Assembly (NCBI GenBank): GCA_947167715.1 | Contig: CAMVJD010000005.1 | Span: 39,410-103,409 of the forward strand | Direction: 5' to 3' | DNA from: an uncultured Eubacteriaceae bacterium | Lineage (GTDB): Bacteria > Bacillota > Clostridia > Lachnospirales > CAG-274 | DNA length: 64,000 bases | Shown: piece by piece, positions 53,497 through 62,017 of the stretch | Layout of the letters: the number at the start of each line of letters is the position of its first letter | How positions within the stretch are numbered: the stretch's first letter is position 1 | Translations under genes and position numbers: made by a program | Notes under the pieces: model-generated | Database searches by the model: none | Seen by the model: the letters and a program-made list of their open reading frames with translations, nothing else | Told to the model about the DNA's origin: nothing

Positions 53497-53525
53497 ATTT
53501 TACTTCTAATCAAAATAAATGTCAA
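53497..53525 (-). promoter_or_regulatory. Promoter of the phosphorylase/NTPase operon
   Basis: On the minus strand TTGACA (53520-53525), a 17-base spacer and TAAAAT (53497-53502), about 50 bases ahead of the start. Confidence 0.72.
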
Positions 53526-53902
53526 TATTTGCATTATTATGACTTTCTCCATTTTTTGTTTTATCATCTTCTTGAAACCTGCTTGTTAAGCGGGTTTTAA
53601 GGATTTCAAACTGCAATTGTATATTTTTTTCAATCTGCTAAAATTCAAGTATTAAAAGCTGTTTTTGAGGAAAAAGTGAAATTTAAATGTCATTATATGT
53701 CACATGACATCTCATAACAATCTATTTTTCTTATCTTAGCCAAACTCTCGAATTTTAAAGTTCGACTAACATTTCAAAATATCTATGTCTATCCCCAAAA
53801 TGTAATCTTCCTTTTTTAATAGCATTTATTTCCACATATAGAATTTTAAAGTTTATAAACGGTACTTGCTGCTTATTTTATCTTTTTTATTATTTTTACA
53901 TA
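53526..53902. other. Gene-free AT-rich stretch
   Basis: No ORF can be supported here. A short hairpin AAACCTGCTT / AAGCGGGTTT lies near 53577-53599, and TGTCATTATATGTCACATGACA (partly palindromic) near 53690-53712. Otherwise I see nothing. Confidence 0.5.
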
Positions 53903-53905
53903 TAT

Positions 53906-53934
53906 AAAAGGGATAGCTGTATGTTGGCTATCCC
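53906..53934 (-). terminator. Terminator of the secreted-protein pair
   Basis: GGGATAGC / GCTATCCC stem; on the minus strand TTTT follows. It lies 16 bases past the 53950 gene stop. Confidence 0.8.
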
Positions 53935-53949
53935 CCAAAAGAAACATTT

Positions 53950-54393
53950 TTAAATCCAAGTTGCCATAGACAATATACAACTTAAATTGACCTCCGCACA
54001 ATGGAAATCGATGTGATAATATTTAATTGTATTTGATGAGTTTTGGAAATGAATTCCTTCACTAGTATGAGCCTTTATAACAATAGGTCCATATTCATCA
54101 ATGCTTACTTTTACATCGTAATTACCATTATTGGATAAATAAATTTTTCCTTCTTCATTAGCATCAAGTGACATATATGTGCTAAAAGAATTTGCTCCGC
54201 AGATTAAATAGTTTGAAAATTGATAACCCTTACTATCAATCTGTGATATGTCTATATTTTTCAGTTCAAAGTCATAATCTTCAGCTTTTATACAGTTAAT
54301 ATCGTTATGTATTATTATACTGCAAAGGAAAAGCCAAAACACTATGTATTTAAGTTTAATAATCACAGCTGAAGCTTTAAATTTTAAGTCCAC
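53950..54393 (-). CDS. Exported small protein, paralogue of the upstream gene
   Basis: 147 residues with an N-terminal hydrophobic segment IVFWLFLCSII, then a beta-rich part. The order 'G.NS.ST....L....G.I..SN.G...V.V...G' and the end HCAEVNLSCILSMA match the 54384-54836 protein (HCSSANINGILSIA), so they are diverged tandem duplicates. It starts at a GTG inside the previous gene (10-base overlap); the exact start is uncertain. Function unknown. Confidence 0.7.
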   Translation of the reverse strand: MDLKFKASAVIIKLKYIVFWLFLCSIIIHNDINCIKAEDYDFELKNIDISQIDSKGYQFSNYLICGANSFSTYMSLDANEEGKIYLSNNGNYDVKVSIDEYGPIVIKAHTSEGIHFQNSSNTIKYYHIDFHCAEVNLSCILSMATWI

Positions 54394-54836
54394 GCTGCAC
54401 TTGACCTCGCAATTGAAAGAATTCCGTTTATATTAGCACTTGAGCAGTGAATATCAATATCGTAGGTTTTCGAAAATGTTCCTGTATTAGTAAAATACAA
54501 ACTTCCACCTGAATAAGCCGGAATTGATCCAGTAGAAACAGTTGTTCCGTTATATGATATTGTAACAGTCACTGATTGAGAGCCGTTATTTGAAAAGAAT
54601 ACTTTTCCATATTTTTCTTTTTTTGTTAATTGAGCTGTCGTTGAATATGAATTTGTACCGCTAATATTCAAACTGCTTACAAGAGGAGTTATGCTGTTAG
54701 GTTCGGCAACCTCGAACTCTGAAATAGTAGTAATCGTATCTGTTTCGTATTCTTCTTCTGCGTATGTTGCATAAATATTGGATAACAGTATACCAACAAA
54801 TACAGATGAAAATAAAAGTTTTTTTAAATGCTTCAT
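54384..54836 (-). CDS. Exported small beta-rich protein
   Basis: 150 residues with a clear signal peptide MKHLKKLLFSSVFVGILLSN and a probable cleavage after ATYA. The mature protein is about 125 residues, Ser/Thr/Asn-rich and beta-like (GTNSYSTTAQLTKKEKYGK, IDIHCSSANINGILSIA). GGAGGT precedes the ATG. It is transcribed away from blaI across a region with three TATTACGA sites, so is likely controlled by that regulator. Unknown role; an inhibitor, adhesin or secreted effector are all open. Confidence 0.75.
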   Translation of the reverse strand: MKHLKKLLFSSVFVGILLSNIYATYAEEEYETDTITTISEFEVAEPNSITPLVSSLNISGTNSYSTTAQLTKKEKYGKVFFSNNGSQSVTVTISYNGTTVSTGSIPAYSGGSLYFTNTGTFSKTYDIDIHCSSANINGILSIARSSAAWT

Positions 54837-54860
54837 AATAGTACCTCCATTTTTATATAG

Positions 54861-54948
54861 TATTACGATGTTTTGGAAAAATTAAATTTTCTATTATTAT
54901 ATTACGACGTCATAATTGAAATAGTTTTTAATTTTTAATATCGTAATA
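54861..54948. promoter_or_regulatory. Three TATTACGA operator-like sites
   Basis: TATTACGA occurs at 54861-54868 and 54900-54907, and in inverted form at 54941-54948 (TCGTAATA), about 40 bases apart in the divergent blaI/secreted-protein region. The middle copy is part of an imperfect palindrome TATTACGACGTCATAATT. They are likely binding sites of the BlaI-type repressor. Confidence 0.6.
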
Positions 54949-55083
54949 CTATAATAACACACTTCAGTACAAATGTCAATATTGATTTTGATATTTAATT
55001 TCTTTTTTTATGCCAAATTCTATTTAAAAAATATTGACATATTTGATTTAATCATATATAATAAGAAAAAGGGGTGTAAAGCA

Positions 55084-55476
55084 ATGAAAAAAAATAAAAT
55101 AGTATTGTATTTTAATGAAAAAGAAGAAAAAGTAATGAAAGTGCTGTGGAACGAAAATAAACCATTATCAGCAACCGAAATTGCTCTTTGCATTGATACA
55201 GAATGGGCAAAAAAATCAATACAAAATATAATTAGAAAATTAGAAGAAAAAGGAGCTATAGAAATTGCTGAAATAACAAAAATAGGTAAAACATATGGTA
55301 GGCTTTTTAAACCTGCTATTTCTGCTGAAGATTATATAATGATGCAACTTAACAGATACCGTACAATGGACAGTGATTTATCATTTATAATATCTGCATT
55401 GCTGAATAAAACAGATATTAGCAAAGATTTTTCAAAGGAATTAAAGGATTTATTATCTAAATATACGGGGAAATAA
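55084..55476 (+). CDS. BlaI/MecI/CopY family repressor
   Basis: About 130 residues. The winged helix is KVMKVLWNENKPLSATEIAL with a recognition helix KKSIQNIIRKLEEKGAIEI, and YGRLFKPAISAEDYI matches the BlaI wing and dimer region. In the BlaI/BlaR1 pair the sensor triggers cleavage or release of the repressor. The ATG at 55084 follows AGGGGTG; an upstream in-frame ATG lies in the operator region. The next gene begins 1 base after the stop. Confidence 0.9.
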   Translation: MKKNKIVLYFNEKEEKVMKVLWNENKPLSATEIALCIDTEWAKKSIQNIIRKLEEKGAIEIAEITKIGKTYGRLFKPAISAEDYIMMQLNRYRTMDSDLSFIISALLNKTDISKDFSKELKDLLSKYTGK

Positions 55477-55477
55477 T

Positions 55478-56611
55478 ATGTGTATAACTTATTTCACAAT
55501 ATTAACAGCAATGCTATGGTTTAACTTGTTTGCAATAATTACAATTATCTTGGCAAAAAAAGAAGCGATTTACAAAATATATTCTTTAAATATATTTTTT
55601 TGCCTTATAATTATCTCTATAGTGAAGTTGTTAATTATTGTAGAGTTTCCTCAGACCGTTGTACTAAATTCCGAAAAGGTATTGCCATTCCTGCAAAAAA
55701 TTGCTAACTATAGCTTTAATAGAAGCGCCATATCCATTTTGTTTTTGCTTATTTCAATTTCCTTAATGGGCACCATTGTTATCCACATAAAAAATTTTTT
55801 TTATTATGTCAGATTAAATTTACACCTTAAATATTTAACACATATTAAAGAAGATGATACCTGTAGAACAATAATGAATGAAATAATTGAGTTAATTAAA
55901 ATTAATCGACATATAAAAATATATAAAAATCATAATTTTATATCTCCTATGATAATGGGATATTTTCATCCCATTATTCTCTTGCCCGATATAGAATTTA
56001 CGTATGAAGAATTAAAATGCATCCTTTTACATGAGGTTATACATTATAAATATAAACATATATTTTTTAAGTTTTTTGTTTTTATATTAAGATCAATATT
56101 GTGGTGGAATCCATTAATGTATCTTTGGAGTGACGAAATAAATAATATTTTGGAATATCAAACGGATAGAAAAGTATGTAGTTTATTGAATATCAAAGAG
56201 CAAACGCATTATTTAAATGGCATAATAAAGGTTATTGATAATATTTCAGCAGATGTCAAGCTGCCATATGCATCCGTTGGATTAATCGAAAGTGATAGCG
56301 AAAAAGTAATTATAAGACGTTTTAAGTTTATTTTAGGAAATGTATATTCTTCCTCATCAAAACTTAAAAGTGCTTTACTCATTATTTTTTTTATAATTTG
56401 TTTTCTTAGTTCATATTTGATTGTGTTACAACCATATAGTGAACCGACTAATGAAAACTATAACGATAATGCTCCTATAATTTCAAGTGATGCATACATA
56501 AAAAAAACTGATAATAGCTATACAATTTTTACTGCTGACGGGAAAGAAATTGCAACATATTCAGGCGAAATAAGTGAAAAATATAATTATCTTGAAATCA
56601 AGGAGGAATAA
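55478..56611 (+). CDS. BlaR1/MecR1-like M56 membrane metallopeptidase
   Basis: The 377-residue protein has four TM segments and the M56 zinc motif LLHEVIHYKYKH (HExxH, about residues 188-192), plus a following ILWWNPLMYLWSDEI and YQTDRKVC characteristic of M56. After the last TM (about 295-313) only about 60 residues remain, so there is no penicillin-binding sensor domain. It therefore senses something other than beta-lactams, perhaps the small secreted protein encoded directly downstream. It is coupled to blaI and the next ORF. Confidence 0.88.
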   Translation: MCITYFTILTAMLWFNLFAIITIILAKKEAIYKIYSLNIFFCLIIISIVKLLIIVEFPQTVVLNSEKVLPFLQKIANYSFNRSAISILFLLISISLMGTIVIHIKNFFYYVRLNLHLKYLTHIKEDDTCRTIMNEIIELIKINRHIKIYKNHNFISPMIMGYFHPIILLPDIEFTYEELKCILLHEVIHYKYKHIFFKFFVFILRSILWWNPLMYLWSDEINNILEYQTDRKVCSLLNIKEQTHYLNGIIKVIDNISADVKLPYASVGLIESDSEKVIIRRFKFILGNVYSSSSKLKSALLIIFFIICFLSSYLIVLQPYSEPTNENYNDNAPIISSDAYIKKTDNSYTIFTADGKEIATYSGEISEKYNYLEIKEE

Positions 56612-56613
56612 TG

Positions 56614-56847
56614 ATGAAAATAGCGAAAATAATTTTGGCAGTTACAGTTTTAGCTAATATATTTGTTATAAATGTTTACGCTGAATACAACGATAATTAT
56701 TACACGGCATCAAATTCGAATATAGTTATTGAAACAAGGGGAGAAATTACAGGGTATAAGTATAAATACTTCAATGGGGTCAAATACAAGAGATTGTGGT
56801 CATACACATATAATAGATGGATAGATCCTGAATGGACTTTAGCGTAA
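56614..56847 (+). CDS. Small exported protein after the M56 gene
   Basis: About 77 residues with a signal peptide (KIAKIILAVTVLANIFVINVYA) and a mature part of about 50 residues rich in Tyr, Trp and Asn (YKYKYFNGVKYKRLWSYTYN). AAGGAGG is better placed for the second of two adjacent ATGs (56614). A terminator follows. A role as ligand, partner or secreted product of the BlaI/M56 module is inferred from position only. Confidence 0.72.
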   Translation: MKIAKIILAVTVLANIFVINVYAEYNDNYYTASNSNIVIETRGEITGYKYKYFNGVKYKRLWSYTYNRWIDPEWTLA

Positions 56848-56899
56848 ATAATATTTAAAATATGATTAGTGGATTTCTTTTTCATAAAGCGGTAAAAAC

Positions 56900-56934
56900 A
56901 GCTGTCGCAAATGTTTTTCTTTGCGACAGCTTTA
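56900..56934. terminator. Bidirectional terminator
   Basis: AGCTGTCGCAAA / TTTGCGACAGCT, with T runs on both sides, between the convergent small exported protein and the dual-OB gene. Confidence 0.88.
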
Positions 56935-56990
56935 TGTATTTGTGGTATACAAAGCAGATACATGTAAGCAAAAAATTAGAAATTTTAGTT

Positions 56991-57632
56991 TTAAAAAAGT
57001 TGTGCAAGCATTTTATAATATTTTTTTGATAGTGCATATTTATCTGTTAGACTAAATACGGCAATTCTATTGTTTCCCAAAGCATATAAACCATCCGATT
57101 TATTTTGATATTGTTGTATAATAGAAGTGTCACTTATTCGTATATAATTGTATGATTCTTCATTATAATTAAAATTCAACTGAATCCTCTTTTTTTGAAA
57201 AGTTTTAATAAAAATAAAAGGATTTATAATTGGAACAAGTAAAAGAGAACTTCCAGTCAATTTTGTTTCATTGTCTATTAGTTTTTCGTTATCAAAGAAA
57301 ATATAATCACACTTATCAAATCCTCCTTTGACTTTTAGAGCATAATCTAAATCACATTTACCAATTTGCTTCCATTTAACACCACTATCGTATAGATAAT
57401 TTTCGCATTGTGCAATGGAAGGAGAGTGTTTAATAAATTCTATTTCTACAATATCAAATATTTCTATTTCCTTACCACTCGAATAAGTTGCATCCGATAG
57501 TAAAACAGCACCTTCTAAATCTATATTATTTGAAATAGGTCTGATCCATGCTCCTGTATCAACATCAATGCCAGCAACACAATAGTTTGAATGTTTGTTA
57601 CTTTTTGCCATAATTATTATAGTTTTTTTCAT
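56991..57632 (-). CDS. Dual OB-fold (DuOB-like) protein
   Basis: 213 residues, beginning KKTIIIMAKSNKHSNYCVAG then GAWIRPIS, the pattern I associate with the dual OB domain family ('..SxKxxxxCVAGID...GxWIRPxS'). The remainder is beta-rich and ends with KYYKMLAQLF. As far as I recall, these are found next to DUF488 proteins in predicted nucleic-acid-modification or conflict loci. It is last in a minus-strand operon behind two DUF488 genes; the gap to the preceding stop is 15 bases. Confidence 0.75.
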   Translation of the reverse strand: MKKTIIIMAKSNKHSNYCVAGIDVDTGAWIRPISNNIDLEGAVLLSDATYSSGKEIEIFDIVEIEFIKHSPSIAQCENYLYDSGVKWKQIGKCDLDYALKVKGGFDKCDYIFFDNEKLIDNETKLTGSSLLLVPIINPFIFIKTFQKKRIQLNFNYNEESYNYIRISDTSIIQQYQNKSDGLYALGNNRIAVFSLTDKYALSKKYYKMLAQLF

Positions 57633-57647
57633 ATAATCCCTCGCATC

Positions 57648-58091
57648 CTATAAATTTATTACTTTTGTACTACCAAATATTTCGCAAAAGATATTTGACA
57701 GTAAACTTCGATGACAATTTTCTGGTGTTACTTCACTACATAATAAGCATATGTTCTCCTTATCTGAATAGTGTTTCAAAATATAACTTTTTATTTGTCT
57801 TTTTTCCATTGTTTGTAAAAATTCAAAAGTATATTCACTCCAATTGATTTTACCTTTTTTATATTTGGATAAAGTTGATTCTTCAGGGGCAAAAAAAGGC
57901 TCATGAATATAGTCTACTTTGCAAATTGCATCCAAAAAATATTTAATATCTGGATATTTTGAAAACCCCGCTAATTGTGATGTATTATTTAATCTTATAT
58001 CCACAACCAAACTTATATTGTTATCCTTTATGAGCGAAAAAAATTTTTCAGCTGTTTTTTTGGTAAATCCTATTGTGAAGATATTATCCAT
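57648..58091 (-). CDS. DUF488 family protein (short)
   Basis: About 147 residues. Family features: FTIGFTKKTAEKF, VVDIRLNN, KYPDIKYFL and the C-terminal ICLLCSEVTPENCHRSLL (the 'CxE....CHR' pattern). It differs from the second DUF488 protein at the N-terminus and in length. GGGGAG is placed for the ATG at 58091, with the upstream gene ending inside it (8-base overlap). The CHR-type cysteine and histidine suggest an active site; the reaction is unknown. Confidence 0.88.
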   Translation of the reverse strand: MDNIFTIGFTKKTAEKFFSLIKDNNISLVVDIRLNNTSQLAGFSKYPDIKYFLDAICKVDYIHEPFFAPEESTLSKYKKGKINWSEYTFEFLQTMEKRQIKSYILKHYSDKENICLLCSEVTPENCHRSLLSNIFCEIFGSTKVINL

Positions 58092-58707
58092 ATACAACAC
58101 TCCCCACTTCATCTTCAAGATGATAACCTATTTTTTCATTTTGAAACTTGTAACTATTATCAACCATTTCTTCCCAAGATAAATCGGCTTCTAAAAAAGA
58201 AAGCTGATTTCTATTTGGATAATAATATTCCACAAGTTTCTTTTCAATTTCAGCTTGCGTAATATAACTTCCATCAGATAGGATGTTTTTTATTTCAATT
58301 CCTTTTTTGTAAAATTCTCGTGCAACCATAATATTTCTATGACAAGTTATCGGATCTTTTTCGGAACACATGAGTACAAAATTAAATCCCAAAGGAATAG
58401 ACCTTATTATTTTAGTTATACCTTCTTGAAAAACTTGTGATTTAGAAAATAATAAAAAATCCAAATATCCATTGGGGTAATATTCCATATTGCTTTGTCT
58501 TGCACCAAATTCACTACTGTAATTTCTATATATTATTTTATTGTGTTGTAATAGTTGGTTTAATGCCTCTTTATTATAGTCAGCATAAATTTTTGAATAA
58601 GGATTACTCCGCACATCTATTAAACTATTTATTTGATATTTTTTTAGCACTTTTAAAAAATCTTGGATTTTGAAACCAGCATACCCTATTGTGTATATTT
58701 CTTGCAT
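58084..58707 (-). CDS. DUF488 family protein (long)
   Basis: About 207 residues. IYTIGYAGFKIQDFLKVL, LIDVRSNPYSKI and LMCSEKDPITCHRNIMV are the canonical DUF488 motifs ('TIGY', 'DVRxxP', 'CxE...CHR'). The C-terminal about 60 residues add charged helices (LSFLEADLSWEEMVDN). GGAGGTG is 8 bases before the ATG at 58707. The two DUF488 proteins share a fold but differ, suggesting a heteromer. Confidence 0.9.
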   Translation of the reverse strand: MQEIYTIGYAGFKIQDFLKVLKKYQINSLIDVRSNPYSKIYADYNKEALNQLLQHNKIIYRNYSSEFGARQSNMEYYPNGYLDFLLFSKSQVFQEGITKIIRSIPLGFNFVLMCSEKDPITCHRNIMVAREFYKKGIEIKNILSDGSYITQAEIEKKLVEYYYPNRNQLSFLEADLSWEEMVDNSYKFQNEKIGYHLEDEVGSVVYG

Positions 58708-58829
58708 AAATATCACCTCCGTAACGGGATAGTCAAACTGTTCTATATGTATTATATATTTTATCAGATAATTATAACTTCCGCAAGTATATAAATGAAT
58801 ATTAAATTGTTTTTTCCTTTTTTTGTTCC

Positions 58830-61130
58830 TTATTTGTTCGTTAAGGTTGAAATAAATGTATTTATTTGAGCCAATTCCTCCGGATCTCTTTCATAAACCG
58901 CATTATATATCGTGCGTATTTCTTTTACTTCCCTACTATAATTCATATTTTCGCTTGATTTTATTGTTACTATGGTTTTTAAAATATCGGCATATTCAAG
59001 CAAGGTTGACGTTTCGTTCTTATCACATAAAGCTATATATTCCTCATAGCTTTGCGGTATGGTATCGGGCTTGAATACCGATTGCAGATATTCAAGTTGT
59101 TTCAACGCCTGCTGTCCCAGTCCAGACAGGATATAGACTTCACATATTCGTTTTATGAGTACGGCTTCGTCATAGGTGTGGAGAGTATTGGTTTGCTGCA
59201 TAAGTCCGAAAGCCTTATTATATGCTGCTATGGTTTGGGGTATATTGGTTTTCGGGCTTTCATACAACAGATATTCGCCCAAGTTGGAATACAGTATGCC
59301 AAGCATAGCCGTTAAATCTTCCGAGTTATTTTCTTCTGCGATGTTTATTGCTTTTTTCGTAAAATCCACCGCCGATGAAAACTTATTTTCATATTTTTTG
59401 ATGACATAAGCTGCCTTGAACATATAAAACTGCGCTTTATCCCTTGCCTTATCTGTCTGATCGTTTTTGATATAGTGGTCAAGAAGGTTTATGACCTTGT
59501 GCATAAATGTCAGCTCATTATATTTTTCGGCGTAGCAAAAGGCGGTCTCTGCTAAATCAAGGTAGTGGTCGGTATCATCGTCAATTATCCTTGAAAGCAT
59601 ATTCCCGACAAAATCAATTATATTCCTATAATAAGCCGTATCTGTACCATAATGCAAGCAATCGTATTTTATATTCTTAACAAGTACAGCGCAAGTTTTA
59701 ATGGTCGGCTTCAATTCTTCCGTTACCACATCTTTTATTATGGAGTGCAGGCTTAAAACGCCGTTTTCGTTATGTATCAAGCCTAATTCCGTCAGATCGG
59801 ATATATCATTCCCGTTCTGTTCTTCTATCCATTTGCAGAATGTTTTCGTGCTTATGCCAAAAGGCGAAACGAAGCAGATATTTTTCAATATATATTGCTG
59901 TTTATCCGTCAGCTTAAACAATTCAAACAATTTGCGGATATGTTTTGTGTATGTAGTTTTTACCGATTTATCATCTTTTTTTACTTGAATTTTCTCCTCA
60001 TTATCAAGGTTTATATTGTTTTCTTCAAGGCTTGCAAGCAAATCGGAGGGAGATATAAAACCATTCCTCAAAAGCCTTGCACATAATTCCGTTAAAAATG
60101 TGTGATTATGGACAGCTTTTATTATTGAAGTCAGAATTGCCTTGTTATCATCCGTTATGGTGTAAAACTCATTTATCAAGTTTAACAGGGCTTCAATATC
60201 CATTTCATCAAGTACAAGTGTGGGATAATCCTCAAACTTGTGCCTTGTAGTCAGCAAAACCTTAAAATTGTTCTGTAAAAATTCTTCTATCAGCGTTTCC
60301 TGTTCTATTGTGGTATCGAAATTGTCTATTATAATAAGTGTATCATCGCCCAGCTTTTTCAGAAAAGAATAATGCCGCCTGTATTTATCGTTCCTGTGTT
60401 CATCGGGATATTTTTCATCATCGGCAAATTCTATATCTGTGATAAGGTCTTTCAGGCTGCCGTTATATTTCAAGCTGATTATATTTGTATAGTCATTCTT
60501 GTAAATATAGGCATATTTCTTTGCCAATTCACTTTTGCCAATGCCGCCGATGCCCTCAACAAATACGGAATTATTTTCCGAAAGCATATTATGGAGCGTT
60601 TCTATTTCCGTATTTCTGCCGACAAAGGCTTTGCAGGGGTTATGTGGTTTGCATCCCAATATTATATTTTGCGTGGATACGGACTGTGCATTCACATTTT
60701 GCGGCACTTGCCCCATAGCATAATATAAAACTTCCGCCACAAATTTTATAAGCTGTTCCTTGCTTATATTATCATAAAAAGATAACAATTCATTTTTCTG
60801 TCCCGCCGACATAACAGTATCATCGGAAACCAATTCTTTTATTTCTTCTACAGCCTTGTAAAAATCCGCCGAATTATCGGCATAGACTTTCATATCGGCA
60901 TACAAGCGGCATTTGTCATCACTGTAATACTGTCCTATCTCCTTTGACAGCGGTATTTCTCCCTTTACCCATCTTGAAACTGTGCTGTTATCCTTGCAAA
61001 TTCCCCCGAATTGCTTTTTAAAGGTCGGAAATATATAATTTTCCACCACATCATATTGACTTGTGTAATTGAATGCCTTGATATTACGCAAAAGCACCTG
61101 CATTACGCTTGAAAAACAACAGTAACTCAT
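58830..61130 (-). CDS. NB-ARC-type STAND NTPase with N-terminal helix-turn-helix-like and C-terminal TPR region
   Basis: 766 residues. The first about 70 residues (FGGICKDNSTVSRWVKGEIP) resemble a HTH/DNA-binding segment. Walker A VEGIGGIGKSELA (about 191-203), Walker B TLIIIDNFD (264-272) and sensor VLLTTRHKF (291-299) are an NB-ARC/STAND set. Residues from about 520 on hold TPR-like helix pairs (CYAEKYNELTFMHKVINLL, AMLGILYSNLGEYLL). AAGGAGAA precedes the ATG. It is single-gene, less AT-rich than the island, and could regulate or defend the mobile element. Confidence 0.85.
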   Translation of the reverse strand: MSYCCFSSVMQVLLRNIKAFNYTSQYDVVENYIFPTFKKQFGGICKDNSTVSRWVKGEIPLSKEIGQYYSDDKCRLYADMKVYADNSADFYKAVEEIKELVSDDTVMSAGQKNELLSFYDNISKEQLIKFVAEVLYYAMGQVPQNVNAQSVSTQNIILGCKPHNPCKAFVGRNTEIETLHNMLSENNSVFVEGIGGIGKSELAKKYAYIYKNDYTNIISLKYNGSLKDLITDIEFADDEKYPDEHRNDKYRRHYSFLKKLGDDTLIIIDNFDTTIEQETLIEEFLQNNFKVLLTTRHKFEDYPTLVLDEMDIEALLNLINEFYTITDDNKAILTSIIKAVHNHTFLTELCARLLRNGFISPSDLLASLEENNINLDNEEKIQVKKDDKSVKTTYTKHIRKLFELFKLTDKQQYILKNICFVSPFGISTKTFCKWIEEQNGNDISDLTELGLIHNENGVLSLHSIIKDVVTEELKPTIKTCAVLVKNIKYDCLHYGTDTAYYRNIIDFVGNMLSRIIDDDTDHYLDLAETAFCYAEKYNELTFMHKVINLLDHYIKNDQTDKARDKAQFYMFKAAYVIKKYENKFSSAVDFTKKAINIAEENNSEDLTAMLGILYSNLGEYLLYESPKTNIPQTIAAYNKAFGLMQQTNTLHTYDEAVLIKRICEVYILSGLGQQALKQLEYLQSVFKPDTIPQSYEEYIALCDKNETSTLLEYADILKTIVTIKSSENMNYSREVKEIRTIYNAVYERDPEELAQINTFISTLTNK

Positions 61131-61207
61131 ATATTCTCCTTATTTTTCCTTCCAAAATTCGTTTTTTACAATAACATCTTAAAAGTTCTATGACCGATTT
61201 TTGAATG

Positions 61208-61639
61208 TTATTTGAGTGTTTCTATCCACTCAATAGCATTTCCGCAACCGTATAAAATATTATGGTGGTTAAAGCAAATCAAATAAGTACATTCCTCATC
61301 TGTAATATAGAACTCATATCCACATGTTTCTGATAATATATAGTGCAAATCTTTTCCATTATTTATAGAGAACATTTTTGTTTCTTCGTCTTGGTTAAAG
61401 AATATGATACATTTGCTATTTGACACAAAATTTTGAATGTATGTCCATCCATTACTATTCTTTATAAATTCGTAATCATTAAATTTTTCCCATAACCATA
61501 AATTGTTTTCTTTTTCCATATTAATATAATTTTTTTGAATGGATTTAAAGATTTCCTTGCTTTTCTCTATTCCAAGCTCATTAATAATTATGTTACTGTT
61601 TTTTATCGAATTATAAATATCTGTGCTGATTTTATACAT
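61208..61639 (-). CDS. Small immunity-like protein of unknown family
   Basis: The 143-residue acidic/aromatic protein MYKISTDIYNSIKNSN... has alpha/beta pattern and two internal Cys-Tyr stretches (CGYEFYITDEECTYLICF), similar in feel to the SUKH/Imm type immunity proteins, but I see no diagnostic motif. AAGGAGAG precedes the ATG. It is a lone gene with no adjacent polymorphic toxin. Confidence 0.6.
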   Translation of the reverse strand: MYKISTDIYNSIKNSNIIINELGIEKSKEIFKSIQKNYINMEKENNLWLWEKFNDYEFIKNSNGWTYIQNFVSNSKCIIFFNQDEETKMFSINNGKDLHYILSETCGYEFYITDEECTYLICFNHHNILYGCGNAIEWIETLK

Positions 61640-61811
61640 ATGTAACTCTCCTTTATACGCTATATAGAGTCATATCTATGCTGTAAAGACAATCATAACT
61701 CATATTTTTTCTCCAATACTTCCCCCGAATTTATATTTTTTTCAAAAATATCGTGCAAATACTATGCAAGTCCTAAACATTCTTCTATGAAAAAAATATT
61801 GTTATAATATG

Positions 61812-61944
61812 GTAAACGGCAAAAGCATTTATGCTTTGGACGTTTACTCGCGCCGACTGCGTGCCGCTTATGCGGCTATCTTCCTTATACGCAGTCGTAC
61901 GCATCCCCCGGAGGGATAGTAAACGGCATTTAATGTCGTTTACT
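61812..61944. repeat. Cluster of three hairpins upstream of the DnaD-like gene
   Basis: Hairpin A: GTAAACG...AAAGCAT / ATGCTTT...CGTTTAC (61812-61847). Hairpin B: GACTGCGT / ACGCAGTC with inner CCGC / GCGG (61855-61896). Hairpin C: AGTAAACG...CATT / AATG...CGTTTACT (61918-61944). A and C share their outer arms. The cluster fills most of the 61,640-62,017 gap and may be an origin, a transfer site or a regulatory leader. Confidence 0.6.
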
Positions 61945-62017
61945 ATATTATACCAATCGATTGAGTATTTTCCAACAAAAACTTTAAAATTTTTTATGAA
62001 AGAGCTGATTTATTACT

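Noticed and set aside
55478..56611. Beta-lactam sensor BlaR1/MecR1
   Set aside because: The external penicillin-binding domain is missing, and there is no beta-lactamase or PBP gene nearby.
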